Source of the DNA: Acetobacter nitrogenifigens DSM 23921 = NBRC 105050
Lineage (GTDB): Bacteria > Pseudomonadota > Alphaproteobacteria > Acetobacterales > Acetobacteraceae
Assembly (NCBI RefSeq): GCF_000429165.1
Contig: NZ_AUBI01000021.1
Span: 15,802 to 48,370 of the forward strand
Length of the DNA stretch: 32,569 nucleotides
Direction: 5' to 3'
The notes under the pieces are model-generated. The model saw only the letters and a program-made list of their open reading frames with translations. It made no database searches and had not been told where the DNA came from. The translations under genes and the position numbers were made by a program. This document shows positions 7,855-15,834 of this stretch, one piece after another. Position 1 is the first letter of the stretch; each line of letters begins with the position of its first letter.

Positions 7855-8469
7855 TTACGGTGTCGGAGCGTCGTTCTGGACCAGATGCGTGAGCACGCTC
7901 TCGATCAGAGCGTCAATGTCAGAACCAGGAACTTTTTTCACCATCGCCTCGATCCGCCCATCAAGGAGCAGGGTCGCAAGACCATGCACCAATGAAAGAC
8001 GGGTAACAGCCAAAGTCAGATTTGAATATCCAGAATCTTCCACGTGACGTTTGGCGCCTGAGACGTCATCTGTCAAAAGTGCGAAAGCATCGGACGCCGC
8101 CTGAGACAGGGCGGCGGACGACCAGTCCAGCCGCTCCGAGCGAAGCATGAGTTGCAACAGACCTGGATGCGCTCTCGCAAATGCTATGTACCCACGACCA
8201 AGAGCGATGATCGGGGGGCGGGAATCTCCACTCGCCTTTTCGGCTTCCGTCAGCAATCGGTCACGAAGTCTCACGAAACCGGAGGCAGCGAGCTCGGTAA
8301 GAAGGCCGGTAAGGTCGCCGAAATGGTGGCGGGGCGCGGTGTGGGTAACCTCGGCTTCGCGGGCCGCGGCGCGCAACGTCAACGCCGCAATACCGTCACG
8401 ATCAAGAATCGTCTCGGCAGCAAAGAGCATTGTCTTGCGCAAATCGCCATGGTGATAAGGCCTTATCAT
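7855..8469 (-). CDS. TetR/AcrR-family transcriptional regulator
   Basis: Protein of 204 residues starting MIRPYHHGDLRKTML. The YHHGDLR opening is the hallmark start of a large TetR subgroup, so I used the ATG at 8469 rather than upstream starts. The N-terminal HTH covers residues ~10-55, with LTLRAAAREAEVTHTAPRHH as the recognition region. The C-terminal part has the LRLML-type ligand domain (PGLLQLMLRSE, later LVHGLATLLLDG) known as the WHG domain. It is divergent from the MDR oxidoreductase at 8663, and the gap contains repeated dyad sites that probably serve as its operators. It most likely represses itself and that enzyme. The ligand is unknown. Confidence 0.88.
   Translation of the reverse strand: MIRPYHHGDLRKTMLFAAETILDRDGIAALTLRAAAREAEVTHTAPRHHFGDLTGLLTELAASGFVRLRDRLLTEAEKASGDSRPPIIALGRGYIAFARAHPGLLQLMLRSERLDWSSAALSQAASDAFALLTDDVSGAKRHVEDSGYSNLTLAVTRLSLVHGLATLLLDGRIEAMVKKVPGSDIDALIESVLTHLVQNDAPTP
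8453..8468. repeat. 16-bp perfect palindrome overlapping the TetR start codon
   Basis: TGATAAGGCCTTATCA is a perfect palindrome lying over the first codons of the TetR gene. It may be an autoregulatory site, but those codons encode the conserved RPYH residues, so it may be coincidence. Confidence 0.3.
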
Positions 8470-8479
8470 TCCGCAAACT

Positions 8480-8547
8480 CTACAATGGTAAGATTCTCGT
8501 TGACACGTGACCCACTTAACATAAAATATTTTACCGATGGTAAGATT
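8480..8547. promoter_or_regulatory. Repeated TetR operator candidates in the TetR/MDR divergent promoter
   Basis: The 11-mer ATGGTAAGATT occurs twice on the + strand, at 8485-8495 and 8537-8547, 52 bp apart. The second copy is part of a perfect dyad TTACC-GAT-GGTAA (8531-8543). The first is part of a degenerate form of the same dyad, CTACAATGGTAAG (8480-8492). Two sites flanking a divergent promoter fit binding by two TetR dimers that block both genes. Confidence 0.6.
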
Positions 8548-8662
8548 GATGGCGAGAACCATTGTGAGTGACATTGCTGAACCTCTGTACGTTACCTCGT
8601 CAGGCGCCCCAGATGGATTCAACTTTTCGGCCCCAGATCACAGCGAAGCTCGACTCGAGCCA

Positions 8663-9787
8663 ATGACGACCCAGAGTAACCATGCGATCTGGCTGACCAT
8701 GAAAAGTGGCGCCCTGGAGATCAGACCAGCGCCATACACGCCGCCGCGCGGCGGAGAAATTGTCATCCGCAACAAAGCGGTTGCGATCAATCCGGCGGAC
8801 TGGATGACGATTTCGGTCGGCTCCGTATTTTTTCCGTGGCTAAAATATCCTTTTATCCTTGGCTCTGACGTCGCTGGCGAAGTTGTCGAAGTCGGCGCTG
8901 GCGTCACGCGATTCAAGGCAGGAGACCGTGTGCTCGGGCACGCGCTCGGATCGGAAAAGTCGCGCAACAACCCGGCTGAAGGCGCATTTCAAACTTATAC
9001 GGTCATATCCGAACGCATGGCTTCGCCGATCCCGGATTCGATGGCTTACGAACGCGCGGCGGCCCTGCCTCTTGGCCTGTCCACAGCGGCAAGCGCACTC
9101 TTCCAAAAGGACCAATTGGCCCTGCAACTACCTACATCCAATGCGCGACCAACTGGTAAAACCGTCCTCATTTGGGGCGGATCGACAAGTGTCGGCAGCA
9201 ACGCTATCCAGCTTGCCGCCGCGGCTGGGTACGAAGTGATCACTACAACTTCGCCAAAAAATTTCGCCTCGGCAAAAGCTCTCGGCGCTGCTCTCGTTTT
9301 TGACTACCAGAGCCCAACGACGCATGCCGATATAGTAGCCGCTTTCTGCAGCCGCTCGATCGCGGGAGCTTTCTCCATCGGTGTAGGATCCGCACGTTGC
9401 TGCCTCGATATCATCACTGAATGCCGCGGCGAAAAGTCGCTGGTCATGGCGACGCCGTCCGTCTCATTCACCGGCGCGCCTTCAGGCTTCCGAAGGGCGA
9501 TGTGGCTGACCCGAATTATGACCCGCATGATCGTATCTACGGTTTCTCTACTGATCCGCGCACGCCTGCGCGGGATTCGCGCAAAGTTCGTCTGGGGAAG
9601 CTCACTTGCAGAAAACGAGCTTGGCCAGATTATCTACGAGAATTTTTTGCCACGCGCCCTCGCCTCTGAAAGTTACGTCGCTGCCCCAGACCCGCTGCTC
9701 GCAGGTCACGGACTCGCGGCGATACCCACAGCTCTCCAAATACAGGAGCACGGCGTTTCCGCGAAGAAAGTCGTAGTGACCTTATAA
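8663..9787 (+). CDS. Zinc-type MDR oxidoreductase, TOXD/quinone-reductase-like
   Basis: Protein of about 374 residues of the medium-chain dehydrogenase/reductase superfamily, NAD(P)H-dependent. The N-terminal GroES-like part has AINPADW and LGSDVAGEVVEVGAGVTRFKAGDRV. The Rossmann part has VLIWGGSTSVGSNAIQLAA. The C-terminus ends with a KVVVTL strand. No structural-zinc Cys cluster is visible, consistent with the zinc-free quinone-reductase or enoyl-reductase branch that includes fungal TOXD proteins. The ATG at 8663 gives the family-typical start; the frame is open back to 8537, but that extension overlaps the operator and has no family features. It is probably controlled by the divergent TetR. 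Substrates are likely quinones or alpha,beta-unsaturated carbonyls. Confidence 0.85.
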   Translation: MTTQSNHAIWLTMKSGALEIRPAPYTPPRGGEIVIRNKAVAINPADWMTISVGSVFFPWLKYPFILGSDVAGEVVEVGAGVTRFKAGDRVLGHALGSEKSRNNPAEGAFQTYTVISERMASPIPDSMAYERAAALPLGLSTAASALFQKDQLALQLPTSNARPTGKTVLIWGGSTSVGSNAIQLAAAAGYEVITTTSPKNFASAKALGAALVFDYQSPTTHADIVAAFCSRSIAGAFSIGVGSARCCLDIITECRGEKSLVMATPSVSFTGAPSGFRRAMWLTRIMTRMIVSTVSLLIRARLRGIRAKFVWGSSLAENELGQIIYENFLPRALASESYVAAPDPLLAGHGLAAIPTALQIQEHGVSAKKVVVTL

Positions 9788-10152
9788 TCGTACATCTCGC
9801 CGCTCTTGCGAAAGACTATACGAATCACCCCATCCGACGAGAGCCATGATTTTGATAGCGACACGTTGGCAATGGTTACGCTGCCTGCTCAAGCTCTTCA
9901 CGGACTGCCGCGCCGGACGACAACCTTCTGCCATGAACGACGCTAGGTATGTTGCATATCAAACGCCGCACTTTTTTCGTTTTTCGCGATTCTGAGGAAA
10001 AATTCGAAAGATAGCGGAACGGAGCCATCCTGTTCGCGCGCTACACCCACAGGACAAATATGCAGACAGTTCTGCTGGAAAATATATTGATAAAATCTAC
10101 GGCGTTCCAAACACTCCCGATCAAAGAGCGGAGCGATCTATGGCTGCGGCAG
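9788..10152. other. Intergenic region between convergent genes, no gene seen
   Basis: This 365-bp gap separates the convergent MDR and SDR genes. It includes an AT-rich stretch with a run of T near 9973-9987. I found no convincing coding sequence or strong hairpin. An open frame starting at 10060 continues antisense through the SDR gene and is a shadow. Confidence 0.5.
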
Positions 10153-10929
10153 TCATTTTACCAATTGTTCGCACAACGGTCGCTCGCGGCAACAGGCCAA
10201 GCAGGAAGCGCCGATCCTGTTCTTCGCGCCGGGGATGCTAAATGTCTGCTTGCCGAGCCCTTCGATCGCTTCCTTCGCAACGGCCTCCGGCTTCATCAAG
10301 GACACTCCTTTCATCTTGGTGTAGTCAATATTGGCTGTAGCCCTCATCCCTTCTGTGTCCGTGGCTCCCGGCGCTACGACCAGGACGTCAACTCCCTGGG
10401 AGGAAAGTTCGTAAGCGAGGGCCTGCCCGAAAGAGGAAAGATAAGCTTTGCTTGCGGCGTAACTTGCCTGATACGGCGTCGGCGCGTTTCCTGCGAGCGA
10501 CGACACGAGAAGAATCCCGCCCCGCCTTTGCTGTTTCAAACGACTTCCTATCCGATGCACGATCTGAGCAGGCATCTGGACATTGAGCTTGATCAGGTTC
10601 GTTTCCTGCTCGTATCCGTTCTTGAGGAAACTGCCGGCCAATACGGTTGCTGCGTTGATGACGAGAAGACCTATGTCCAGGTCGGCCACAGCCTCGTCGA
10701 GACGGTCAATGGCGTCGTCCTGAAGCAAATCAAGAGCCACGCAGCGCACTTGAACATTAAAGTTCTGCATCACATCGCGGGCTAGCGCCTCCAACCGGTC
10801 ACCGCGCCGTGCGACCAACACCAGATTGACTCCACGAGAGGCGATTTCCTTTGCAATCGCCTCCCCAATGCCCGCGGAAGCCCCCACAACGAGAGCGTAA
10901 TGGCCGTACTTGTCTTTAAAGTTTGTCAT
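10153..10929 (-). CDS. SDR-family NAD(P)-dependent oxidoreductase (classical)
   Basis: Protein of 258 residues with the classical SDR layout. Cofactor motif GASAGIG is at 16-22, the NAA-type strand INAAT at 91-95, and the catalytic triad at S144, Y157 and K161 (YAASK). RRGDRL after strand 2 suggests NADPH preference. The C-terminus ends with an unusual Cys-rich segment, SCLACCRERPLC. The ATG at 10929 is preceded by only a weak SD. It is followed upstream on the same strand by the alpha/beta-hydrolase gene, whose stop lies 31 bp before this start, so the two may share a transcript. Substrate unknown. Confidence 0.85.
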   Translation of the reverse strand: MTNFKDKYGHYALVVGASAGIGEAIAKEIASRGVNLVLVARRGDRLEALARDVMQNFNVQVRCVALDLLQDDAIDRLDEAVADLDIGLLVINAATVLAGSFLKNGYEQETNLIKLNVQMPAQIVHRIGSRLKQQRRGGILLVSSLAGNAPTPYQASYAASKAYLSSFGQALAYELSSQGVDVLVVAPGATDTEGMRATANIDYTKMKGVSLMKPEAVAKEAIEGLGKQTFSIPGAKNRIGASCLACCRERPLCEQLVK

Positions 10930-10960
10930 TGCTCAGTCCATCTGCATGTTATCCTGGCGC

Positions 10961-11947
10961 TTACTTGCTTTCGATCGACCCGAGGCCGCCAAGCGCGGCG
11001 CATGCCATCGTCCATGCGGGATCGCCCGGATAGAGGGCGCTGCGCAGGTAAGCCCACGTCATCCTCTGGATTGTGGCGACCCTCTCCGGGTTCTCATCGG
11101 TGGTCTCAGCCACGTCGTAACCAGAGACGCCTCCCAGAATGTGCTCGCCCCCGAAGAGCGTGAGCAACGCTTTGAGACCGGGGGCGAGCCGATAAGGATC
11201 GGCATGCCACGACAGACCGCGCGTACACAGGTAGTTGGACGCATCTCGATCTCCAGCAACGACGAGCGTAGGCGTCGTCATCGTCGCGAAATTGGGATGG
11301 CGAAAACACGGTATGGCTTCAGTGGCGAAAGCATTCAACGAGGAGCCGCCGTCAACAGGGGCGGCGAGCAGCACTCCCGCCCCAATCCGGCGGTCGACGA
11401 GATCAACCTCCACTCCGTCGTCCGGGTCGATAAGCCTCGCCCCCAGCAACATTCCAGCCGTATGCCCGCCCATAGAGTGGCCTGCAACGGCGACACGCGT
11501 CTTATCAAGCCGGCCCGCCAACCCAGGCACGGATGCTTCGATCAGGTCGAGCCAATCCAGGATGCGGCTCATATCCGTGACGCGGGATCGCCAGAAAATC
11601 GGTGCGCCGGGTGTCTGGGAAGGAAGCGCCAGCGTCCTGGAGCCGAGATGGGTAGGCTGAATGACGGCAAAGCCGCGTGCCGCCCAAAACTGCGCGAGCG
11701 GAGCGTAACCGTTCAACGACGACAGATGATTCGAGAACCCCTGCCCATGTGAAAGCAAAATGAGCGGAAGGTCGCCGCCGGTCAGCGGCGCGGAGACGCG
11801 CACTTCCAGATCTACGGGACGCCCGGCGGTCGGGATCACAATCGGGCAGACCGACACCACCGTCGTCGGGGCCGCCGTTGGAATGGCGCCCGCCCGCCCG
11901 ATCAGCGCATGATCACGGCCGCCGAAATGCATCGAATCCGGCGGCAT
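10961..11947 (-). CDS. Alpha/beta hydrolase (chlorophyllase/dienelactone-hydrolase-like)
   Basis: Protein of about 328 residues. In this numbering the oxyanion strand LLSHGQG is followed by the nucleophile elbow GHSMGG with S158, candidate acid D235 (GDRD) and H269 (GGEH). Segments ARGFAVIQPTHLGS and VTDMSRILDWLD are typical of the cytoplasmic branch related to chlorophyllases and PET-hydrolase-like lipases. No signal peptide is present. The start is uncertain: the ATG at 11947 follows the SDR stop by 19 bp, an ATG at 11932 is also possible, and one at 11986 would overlap the upstream gene by 20 bp. No good SD is visible at any of them, suggesting coupling to the upstream SDR. Substrate unknown. 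Confidence 0.8.
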   Translation of the reverse strand: MPPDSMHFGGRDHALIGRAGAIPTAAPTTVVSVCPIVIPTAGRPVDLEVRVSAPLTGGDLPLILLSHGQGFSNHLSSLNGYAPLAQFWAARGFAVIQPTHLGSRTLALPSQTPGAPIFWRSRVTDMSRILDWLDLIEASVPGLAGRLDKTRVAVAGHSMGGHTAGMLLGARLIDPDDGVEVDLVDRRIGAGVLLAAPVDGGSSLNAFATEAIPCFRHPNFATMTTPTLVVAGDRDASNYLCTRGLSWHADPYRLAPGLKALLTLFGGEHILGGVSGYDVAETTDENPERVATIQRMTWAYLRSALYPGDPAWTMACAALGGLGSIESK

Positions 11948-11966
11948 GGGCGTGAACGAAACTTCG

Positions 11967-12722
11967 TCAGGCAAGCATGCCACCATCGATCAGGATTTGA
12001 GCGCCGTTAATGTATCCCGCTGCGCGGGACGCGAGAAAAGCAACCAGTTCCGCGACTTCAGCGGGCTGTCCGTAACGTCCAAGCGGAATCATCGCTTTGA
12101 CCATCGCCGCCCGTGCGCCCTCGTCGGGATTGGCCTCGGTCTCGATCGAACCCGGTTCAACTGTGTTGACCGTGATCCGCCGTGCGGCGAGATCGCGCGC
12201 CCATCCCTTGGTCAAACCGGCCACGGCATGTTTGGTCATGGCGTAAGCGCTAATACCGGGAACAGTCACACGCTCGCTGAAGAAACTTCCAATGTTGATG
12301 ATACGCCCGTCATCGCGCATGGAAGCCACCGTCGCCGAGGTCGTGCTCCAGACCCCACGAATATTGATGTTCATCTGTCGCTCGAAGATGGCGGCGTCCT
12401 GTTCGCCGATCAGGCCCGGCTCCGCGATGCCGGCATTATTGACCAGAATGTCAAGGTAACCGCCAAATCGTTCAAGAACCCGTGCAACGCCCGCCTTGAC
12501 AGCCTCCGCGTCACCCGCGTCGGCCGCAACTGCAAACGCCGACCCGCCAGCAGATTCGATCTCCTCAACGAGCGCTTCGGCTCGTTCGGCGGTCTTGGAA
12601 TAAGTGATCGCGACAGTGGCGCCACGCTCGGCGAGCAACTTCGCGCACGCAGCGCCTATACCGCGACTGCCGCCGGTGACCAGTACGGCCTTGCCGTCGA
12701 GACTGAATAAATCGGTTTTCAT
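11967..12722 (-). CDS. Classical SDR oxidoreductase (3-oxoacyl-ACP-reductase-like)
   Basis: Protein of 251 residues. It has TGGSRGIG at 16-23, NNAG at 95-98, catalytic S146, Y160 and K164 (YAMTK), and the ending INGAQILIDGGML of FabG-type SDRs. The ATG at 12722 has a clear SD (GGGAGG) upstream, so the longer open frame was not used. It is divergent from a TetR gene, and two strong dyads lie between them, so it is probably the main target of that repressor. The alpha/beta hydrolase follows directly downstream. Substrate unknown; FabG-like similarity alone does not imply fatty-acid synthesis. Confidence 0.88.
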   Translation of the reverse strand: MKTDLFSLDGKAVLVTGGSRGIGAACAKLLAERGATVAITYSKTAERAEALVEEIESAGGSAFAVAADAGDAEAVKAGVARVLERFGGYLDILVNNAGIAEPGLIGEQDAAIFERQMNINIRGVWSTTSATVASMRDDGRIINIGSFFSERVTVPGISAYAMTKHAVAGLTKGWARDLAARRITVNTVEPGSIETEANPDEGARAAMVKAMIPLGRYGQPAEVAELVAFLASRAAGYINGAQILIDGGMLA

Positions 12723-12783
12723 AAGCCTGCCTCCCAAGACGTTGCGACGCTGATGGGCAAACGTCACAGAACCTGCTACACGA

Positions 12784-12828
12784 AAACGGAACAACGTTCA
12801 CTATCGAATAATGAACATTGTTCCGTTT
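12784..12828. promoter_or_regulatory. Double TetR operator candidate in the SDR/TetR divergent promoter
   Basis: Two dyads of the form GAAC-N3-GTTC occur at 12789-12799 (GAACAACGTTC) and 12813-12823 (GAACATTGTTC), 24 bp apart centre to centre. Both are embedded in 17-bp outer arms (12784-12800 and 12812-12828) that are inverted copies with one mismatch. The pair lies just upstream of the TetR SD and between the two divergent start codons, as expected for a site of autorepression and SDR repression. Confidence 0.7.
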
Positions 12829-12842
12829 GTAAAGGATATCTC

Positions 12843-13439
12843 TTGAGCACTCGATCAAGCGCAGGAACAGGATCTGGCGAGAACGACCGCGGCCCCTTGC
12901 GGGCGGACGCGCAGCGCAGTCTGGAGTCGTTGCTCGAAGCGGCCAAAGAGGTCTTTGCGGCCTCCGGCGTAAACGCCCCCATTCGGGAAATCACAGGCAA
13001 AGCCGGATTGAGTATCGGGACGGTATATCGCCATTTTCCTCAGCGTTCGGACCTCATTGCGGCTGTATTTCGCCGGGAGATCGACGATTGCGCTGACGCT
13101 GCGATCATGATCGCAGCCCGGCATGAACCCTTCGAAGCTCTACGGCTGTGGATGCAACGCTTCTCAGCGTTCTTTGCGACAAAACGAGGACTCGCAGCCG
13201 CCTTGCATTCGGGTGAACCGGCCTATGCAGCCCTGCCCGACCACTTCGAGGCCCGTCTTCGGCCTACGCTTGACCGTCTGCTAAAATCCGCAGCAGATGC
13301 AGGCCAAATCAGATCTGACGTCGCCGCGAACGAATTGCTGGGCGCGATCGCGCGGCTCTCCATGTCGGACATTGACGGCCCATTACAAGCCCAACGCATG
13401 GTCGCTCTTCTGGCTGACGGACTGCGCGTAGGTGTTTAG
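12843..13439 (+). CDS. TetR/AcrR-family transcriptional regulator
   Basis: Protein of about 198 residues. The HTH lies near residues 20-70: LRADAQRSLESLLEAAKEVF, then REITGKAGLSIGTVYRHFPQRSDLI. The C-terminal part resembles the SbtR-type ligand domain. I chose the TTG at 12843 because AAAGGA lies six bases upstream and because the ATG at 12753 would place the operator dyads inside the gene and add 30 residues unlike the family. It is divergent from the SDR gene at 12722 and is probably its repressor. The ligand is unknown, perhaps a carbonyl compound acted on by that SDR. Confidence 0.85.
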   Translation: MSTRSSAGTGSGENDRGPLRADAQRSLESLLEAAKEVFAASGVNAPIREITGKAGLSIGTVYRHFPQRSDLIAAVFRREIDDCADAAIMIAARHEPFEALRLWMQRFSAFFATKRGLAAALHSGEPAYAALPDHFEARLRPTLDRLLKSAADAGQIRSDVAANELLGAIARLSMSDIDGPLQAQRMVALLADGLRVGV

Positions 13440-13692
13440 AGCCCCCTTCAAACCCATGAAACGAAGGCTTAGAAGCAGATTGATTACGCAATGCATGGTT
13501 GGAAAAGCGCTCTCGACAGGGAATTGATCATGTTCATTGGCGACTTCGGCCTACGTGACGTATGCAACTCCGCTTCGGACTGTGTTGTGCTGCCTTGCGA
13601 ACTACATTCGCTTGGCGGTATTTCTCGATCATGCCGCGCTGCTGTGGCGCCACGGTGTTTGCGCGAGCTAAAAAACACAAAGATTAAGAGAC

Positions 13693-13698
13693 TATAAT
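13693..13698 (+). promoter_or_regulatory. -10-like TATAAT box
   Basis: A perfect TATAAT hexamer lies 25-30 bp before the small ORF at 13723. No good -35 TTGACA is visible at the right distance, so the promoter call is tentative. Confidence 0.3.
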
Positions 13699-13722
13699 AA
13701 ACGTATCGAATCTTCTTGACCC

Positions 13723-13857
13723 ATGGACGCAACCATTCTGCGGCGTCGCGCCGACGCCTATGATGCTGGGATAGAACTGGAGGTGGCGTCGCCGGTTGAG
13801 TTGGGTCGTCTTATGCATTTTGTTGAATATTTCAAGAACGAGCAGACAAGAGGTTAG
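13723..13857 (+). CDS. Putative 44-residue small protein or leader upstream of the SGNH esterase
   Basis: The frame reads MDATILRRRADAYDAG and ends EYFKNEQTRG. Its TAG (13855-13857) touches the GTG start of the next gene, an arrangement typical of translational coupling. An in-frame stop lies two codons before the ATG, so it is not the tail of a longer intact gene. I do not recognise the family. No SD is obvious. It could be a real small protein, a translated leader, or a remnant. Confidence 0.35.
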   Translation: MDATILRRRADAYDAGIELEVASPVELGRLMHFVEYFKNEQTRG

Positions 13858-15057
13858 GTGGTGCGGACGAGCGGCTTGGCGATTTTTGGAGTTGCGCTTT
13901 TGGCAGTGGCGTCGCACGCGCGGGCGGCAGGCTGGGCGGCAGGCTGGTTGGGCCCTGCGGTCTATCCCGCTGCGGCCGATTATCCCGTGATTGTGCGGGA
14001 GTATCGAAACCAGACGGTGCGACAAACTTTCCGCGTTGCGGCTACTGGCGCACGATTGCGGGTGGTGTTGACCAACGAATTGGGACAGGCTCCGCTCCAT
14101 GTCGGTGCAGCGCGCGTGGCGCTCAGCGCGTCAGATGGCTCACCCTTGCCCGGGACGGAGCGGATATTAAGCTTCAGCCATCGCCCCGGAATAATCATTC
14201 CTGCTGGCGCACCGGCATATAGCGATCCGGTGGCTCTGGCCATTCCCGCTGGTGCAGAAATCGAGGTATCCATCTTTTATCCGGATAGTGCGCGTCCAGC
14301 AGCACACTTGGCGCCTATCAGCATCTCAGGTCCCGGCGATCGCACGGGCGAAGCGCACCTTGATGGGGCCGTGGACGAGCGGGGGCCAGCGCTCGTTTCC
14401 CGACTGGACGTCGAGGCGACCGTGACTCCGCCAGTAATCGTAGCGCTCGGCGATAGCATCACGGAGGGACCAGCAGGGCGTCCCGGCTATCACATGAGTT
14501 GGCCCGAGCAGCTTGGGGCGTTGCTGGAATACAAAACAACGCTTCTGAACGCAGGAATTGGCGGAAATCGCCTGCTACACGACGGCTCATCGGAGGGTGC
14601 GGCCGCGCTGGCTCGTTTTGATCGGGACGTGGTGGCCGCGCCCGGCGTACGAGAGGTCGTGCTTCTGGAGGGGATCAACGATATCGGCTTCGGGGCGCAG
14701 AATATAGCGAATCACGTGAATATCGCTGATCTGGTTGCTGCAGATCTCCAACTTATCGCGCGGGCGCACGAGCATGGATTACGCATTCTAGCTGGCACGT
14801 TGATTCCGTTTGAAGGCGCCGACTATTATACGACCGAGGGGGAGCGGGCACGACAGGCGCTCAACACGTTTATCCGCTCTGGCGTGTTCGATGGAGTTAT
14901 CGATTTCGATCAGGCCTTGCGGGATCCCGATCACCCATCACGCCTGCGTCCGGACTACGCCCGCCCAGACCACCTTCATCCAAGCGACGCAGGTTTCACA
15001 GAGATGGCGTCGACGGCGCTGCGGGCCGGCGTCGGCCGTTCTGTGGCCACTCCATAA
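13858..15057 (+). CDS. Secreted SGNH/GDSL-type esterase
   Basis: Protein of 399 residues. Residues 1-23 form a Sec signal peptide ending SHARA. An N-terminal beta-rich domain (about 35-190) precedes the SGNH domain. The latter has block I ALGDSIT with nucleophile S200, block II NAGIGGNR with G236, block III GINDIG with N274, and block V DHLHPSDAG with D371 and H374, so the active site is complete. The arrangement matches large exported SGNH hydrolases that deacylate esters, often carbohydrate-linked. It starts with GTG, with AGG just upstream, and abuts the 44-codon ORF. Substrate unknown. Confidence 0.88.
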   Translation: MVRTSGLAIFGVALLAVASHARAAGWAAGWLGPAVYPAAADYPVIVREYRNQTVRQTFRVAATGARLRVVLTNELGQAPLHVGAARVALSASDGSPLPGTERILSFSHRPGIIIPAGAPAYSDPVALAIPAGAEIEVSIFYPDSARPAAHLAPISISGPGDRTGEAHLDGAVDERGPALVSRLDVEATVTPPVIVALGDSITEGPAGRPGYHMSWPEQLGALLEYKTTLLNAGIGGNRLLHDGSSEGAAALARFDRDVVAAPGVREVVLLEGINDIGFGAQNIANHVNIADLVAADLQLIARAHEHGLRILAGTLIPFEGADYYTTEGERARQALNTFIRSGVFDGVIDFDQALRDPDHPSRLRPDYARPDHLHPSDAGFTEMASTALRAGVGRSVATP

Positions 15058-15311
15058 AAGCACTTCGAAGCAAAAAAAATTCTAGAGAGACGAGGGCTAG
15101 AAGCTTGCTTCGACAATATGCACTGCGGCGATCCGGCGGGGGTGTCCTGTGTTTTGACGCCCACGACCGTCGAGGCCGCGCGCTCCGACGCTTGGAATCA
15201 CACACCGGACTCGGCCCGATCCGCTCTTCCCCGCCAGCCCATATTGCCAGACAGACTCTTGGGAGTTTTTGCTTTCCGGAGAAGAGCGCGCGCGACGCAC
15301 GAGCAACACGC

Positions 15312-15698
15312 CTATAATAGGCTCTGCTTATCACCTTTTTTACCCGACAGTTCGTTCTCGCGATCTCGTAATAAAAGACGCGTCCCAACATCCACGATAG
15401 ATCTGATCGCGGGAAGCAACTCCTTACCCACCCCGGTCAACTCATATTCCACTGTCGGCGGGGATGTTGGAATGACCCTCCTGGTCAGGACACCGCGTTG
15501 TTCGAGATCTCGCAACCTGCTTGTCATAACCTTGGCTGATATGAACGGGTTGTCCCGGCGCAATTCCGAGAACCGGCGTGAACCTTCGCTTAACGACCAA
15601 AGGACTTCCGGCGTCCAGCAGCCACCGATCAGGTCCATGCACTTGGACATGGGACAACCTGGAAGGGCGTCCACCTTCTTCCGTAACTTGAGCACCAT
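15312..15698 (-). CDS. qorR: HxlR (DUF24) family redox-type transcriptional regulator, QorR/YtfH-like
   Basis: Protein of 128 residues of the winged-helix HxlR family. It contains CMDLIGGCWTPEVLWSL near residues 20-36 and the helix-turn-helix RRFSELRRDNPFISAKVMTSRLRDLEQ. Cysteines C15, C20 and C27 lie before or at the start of the winged helix; in studied HxlR proteins a Cys at such a position senses quinones, aldehydes or thiol stress. It is divergent from qorB, exactly as ytfH and ytfG are in E. coli and qorR and qor2 in Corynebacterium, so the partner assignment rests on both sequence and context. It probably represses qorB. The symbol is by analogy. Confidence 0.85.
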   Translation of the reverse strand: MVLKLRKKVDALPGCPMSKCMDLIGGCWTPEVLWSLSEGSRRFSELRRDNPFISAKVMTSRLRDLEQRGVLTRRVIPTSPPTVEYELTGVGKELLPAIRSIVDVGTRLLLRDRENELSGKKGDKQSLL

Positions 15699-15717
15699 TG
15701 CCCATCTCCCAGATAGC

Positions 15718-15764
15718 AGTTTCCATTTGGTTACTGGAAAATGATGATAACCACAAGATATGTG
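15718..15764. promoter_or_regulatory. Candidate QorR operator region
   Basis: The gap between the divergent start codons contains several short dyads: AGTTTCCA/TGGAAAAT (15718-15742, one mismatch), TGGTTA/TAACCA (15728-15753) and CACA/TGTG (15752-15764). They overlap, so which one is bound cannot be decided from sequence. Confidence 0.35.
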
Positions 15765-15834
15765 ATTTCCAACGGTAACTATAGCCGGTATCTGGTGGCT
15801 CTCGAATTCATCCCAACCAGAAATGGATCAATTG

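Noticed and set aside
7849..7858. 10-bp palindrome GTAACGTTAC between convergent genes
   Set aside because: Too short to call a terminator and overlaps the TetR stop codon; could be chance.
10060..10785. Long plus-strand open frame of 241 codons
   Set aside because: It lies almost entirely antisense to the well-supported SDR at 10153-10929 and has no family-like sequence.
10910..11752. 280-codon plus-strand frame
   Set aside because: Antisense shadow of the alpha/beta hydrolase with its GHSMGG motif; low-complexity Arg/Gly-rich product.
11946..12710. 254-codon plus-strand frame
   Set aside because: Exact antisense of the SDR with an intact YxxxK site and a good SD on the minus strand.
13684..14100. 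138-codon minus-strand frame
   Set aside because: Antisense to the signal-peptide end of the SGNH esterase and the small ORF; no family features.
15060..15090. Possible terminator after the SGNH esterase (CTTCGAAG near an A-run)
   Set aside because: The stem is only a short palindrome, and on the coding strand it is followed by A, not T.
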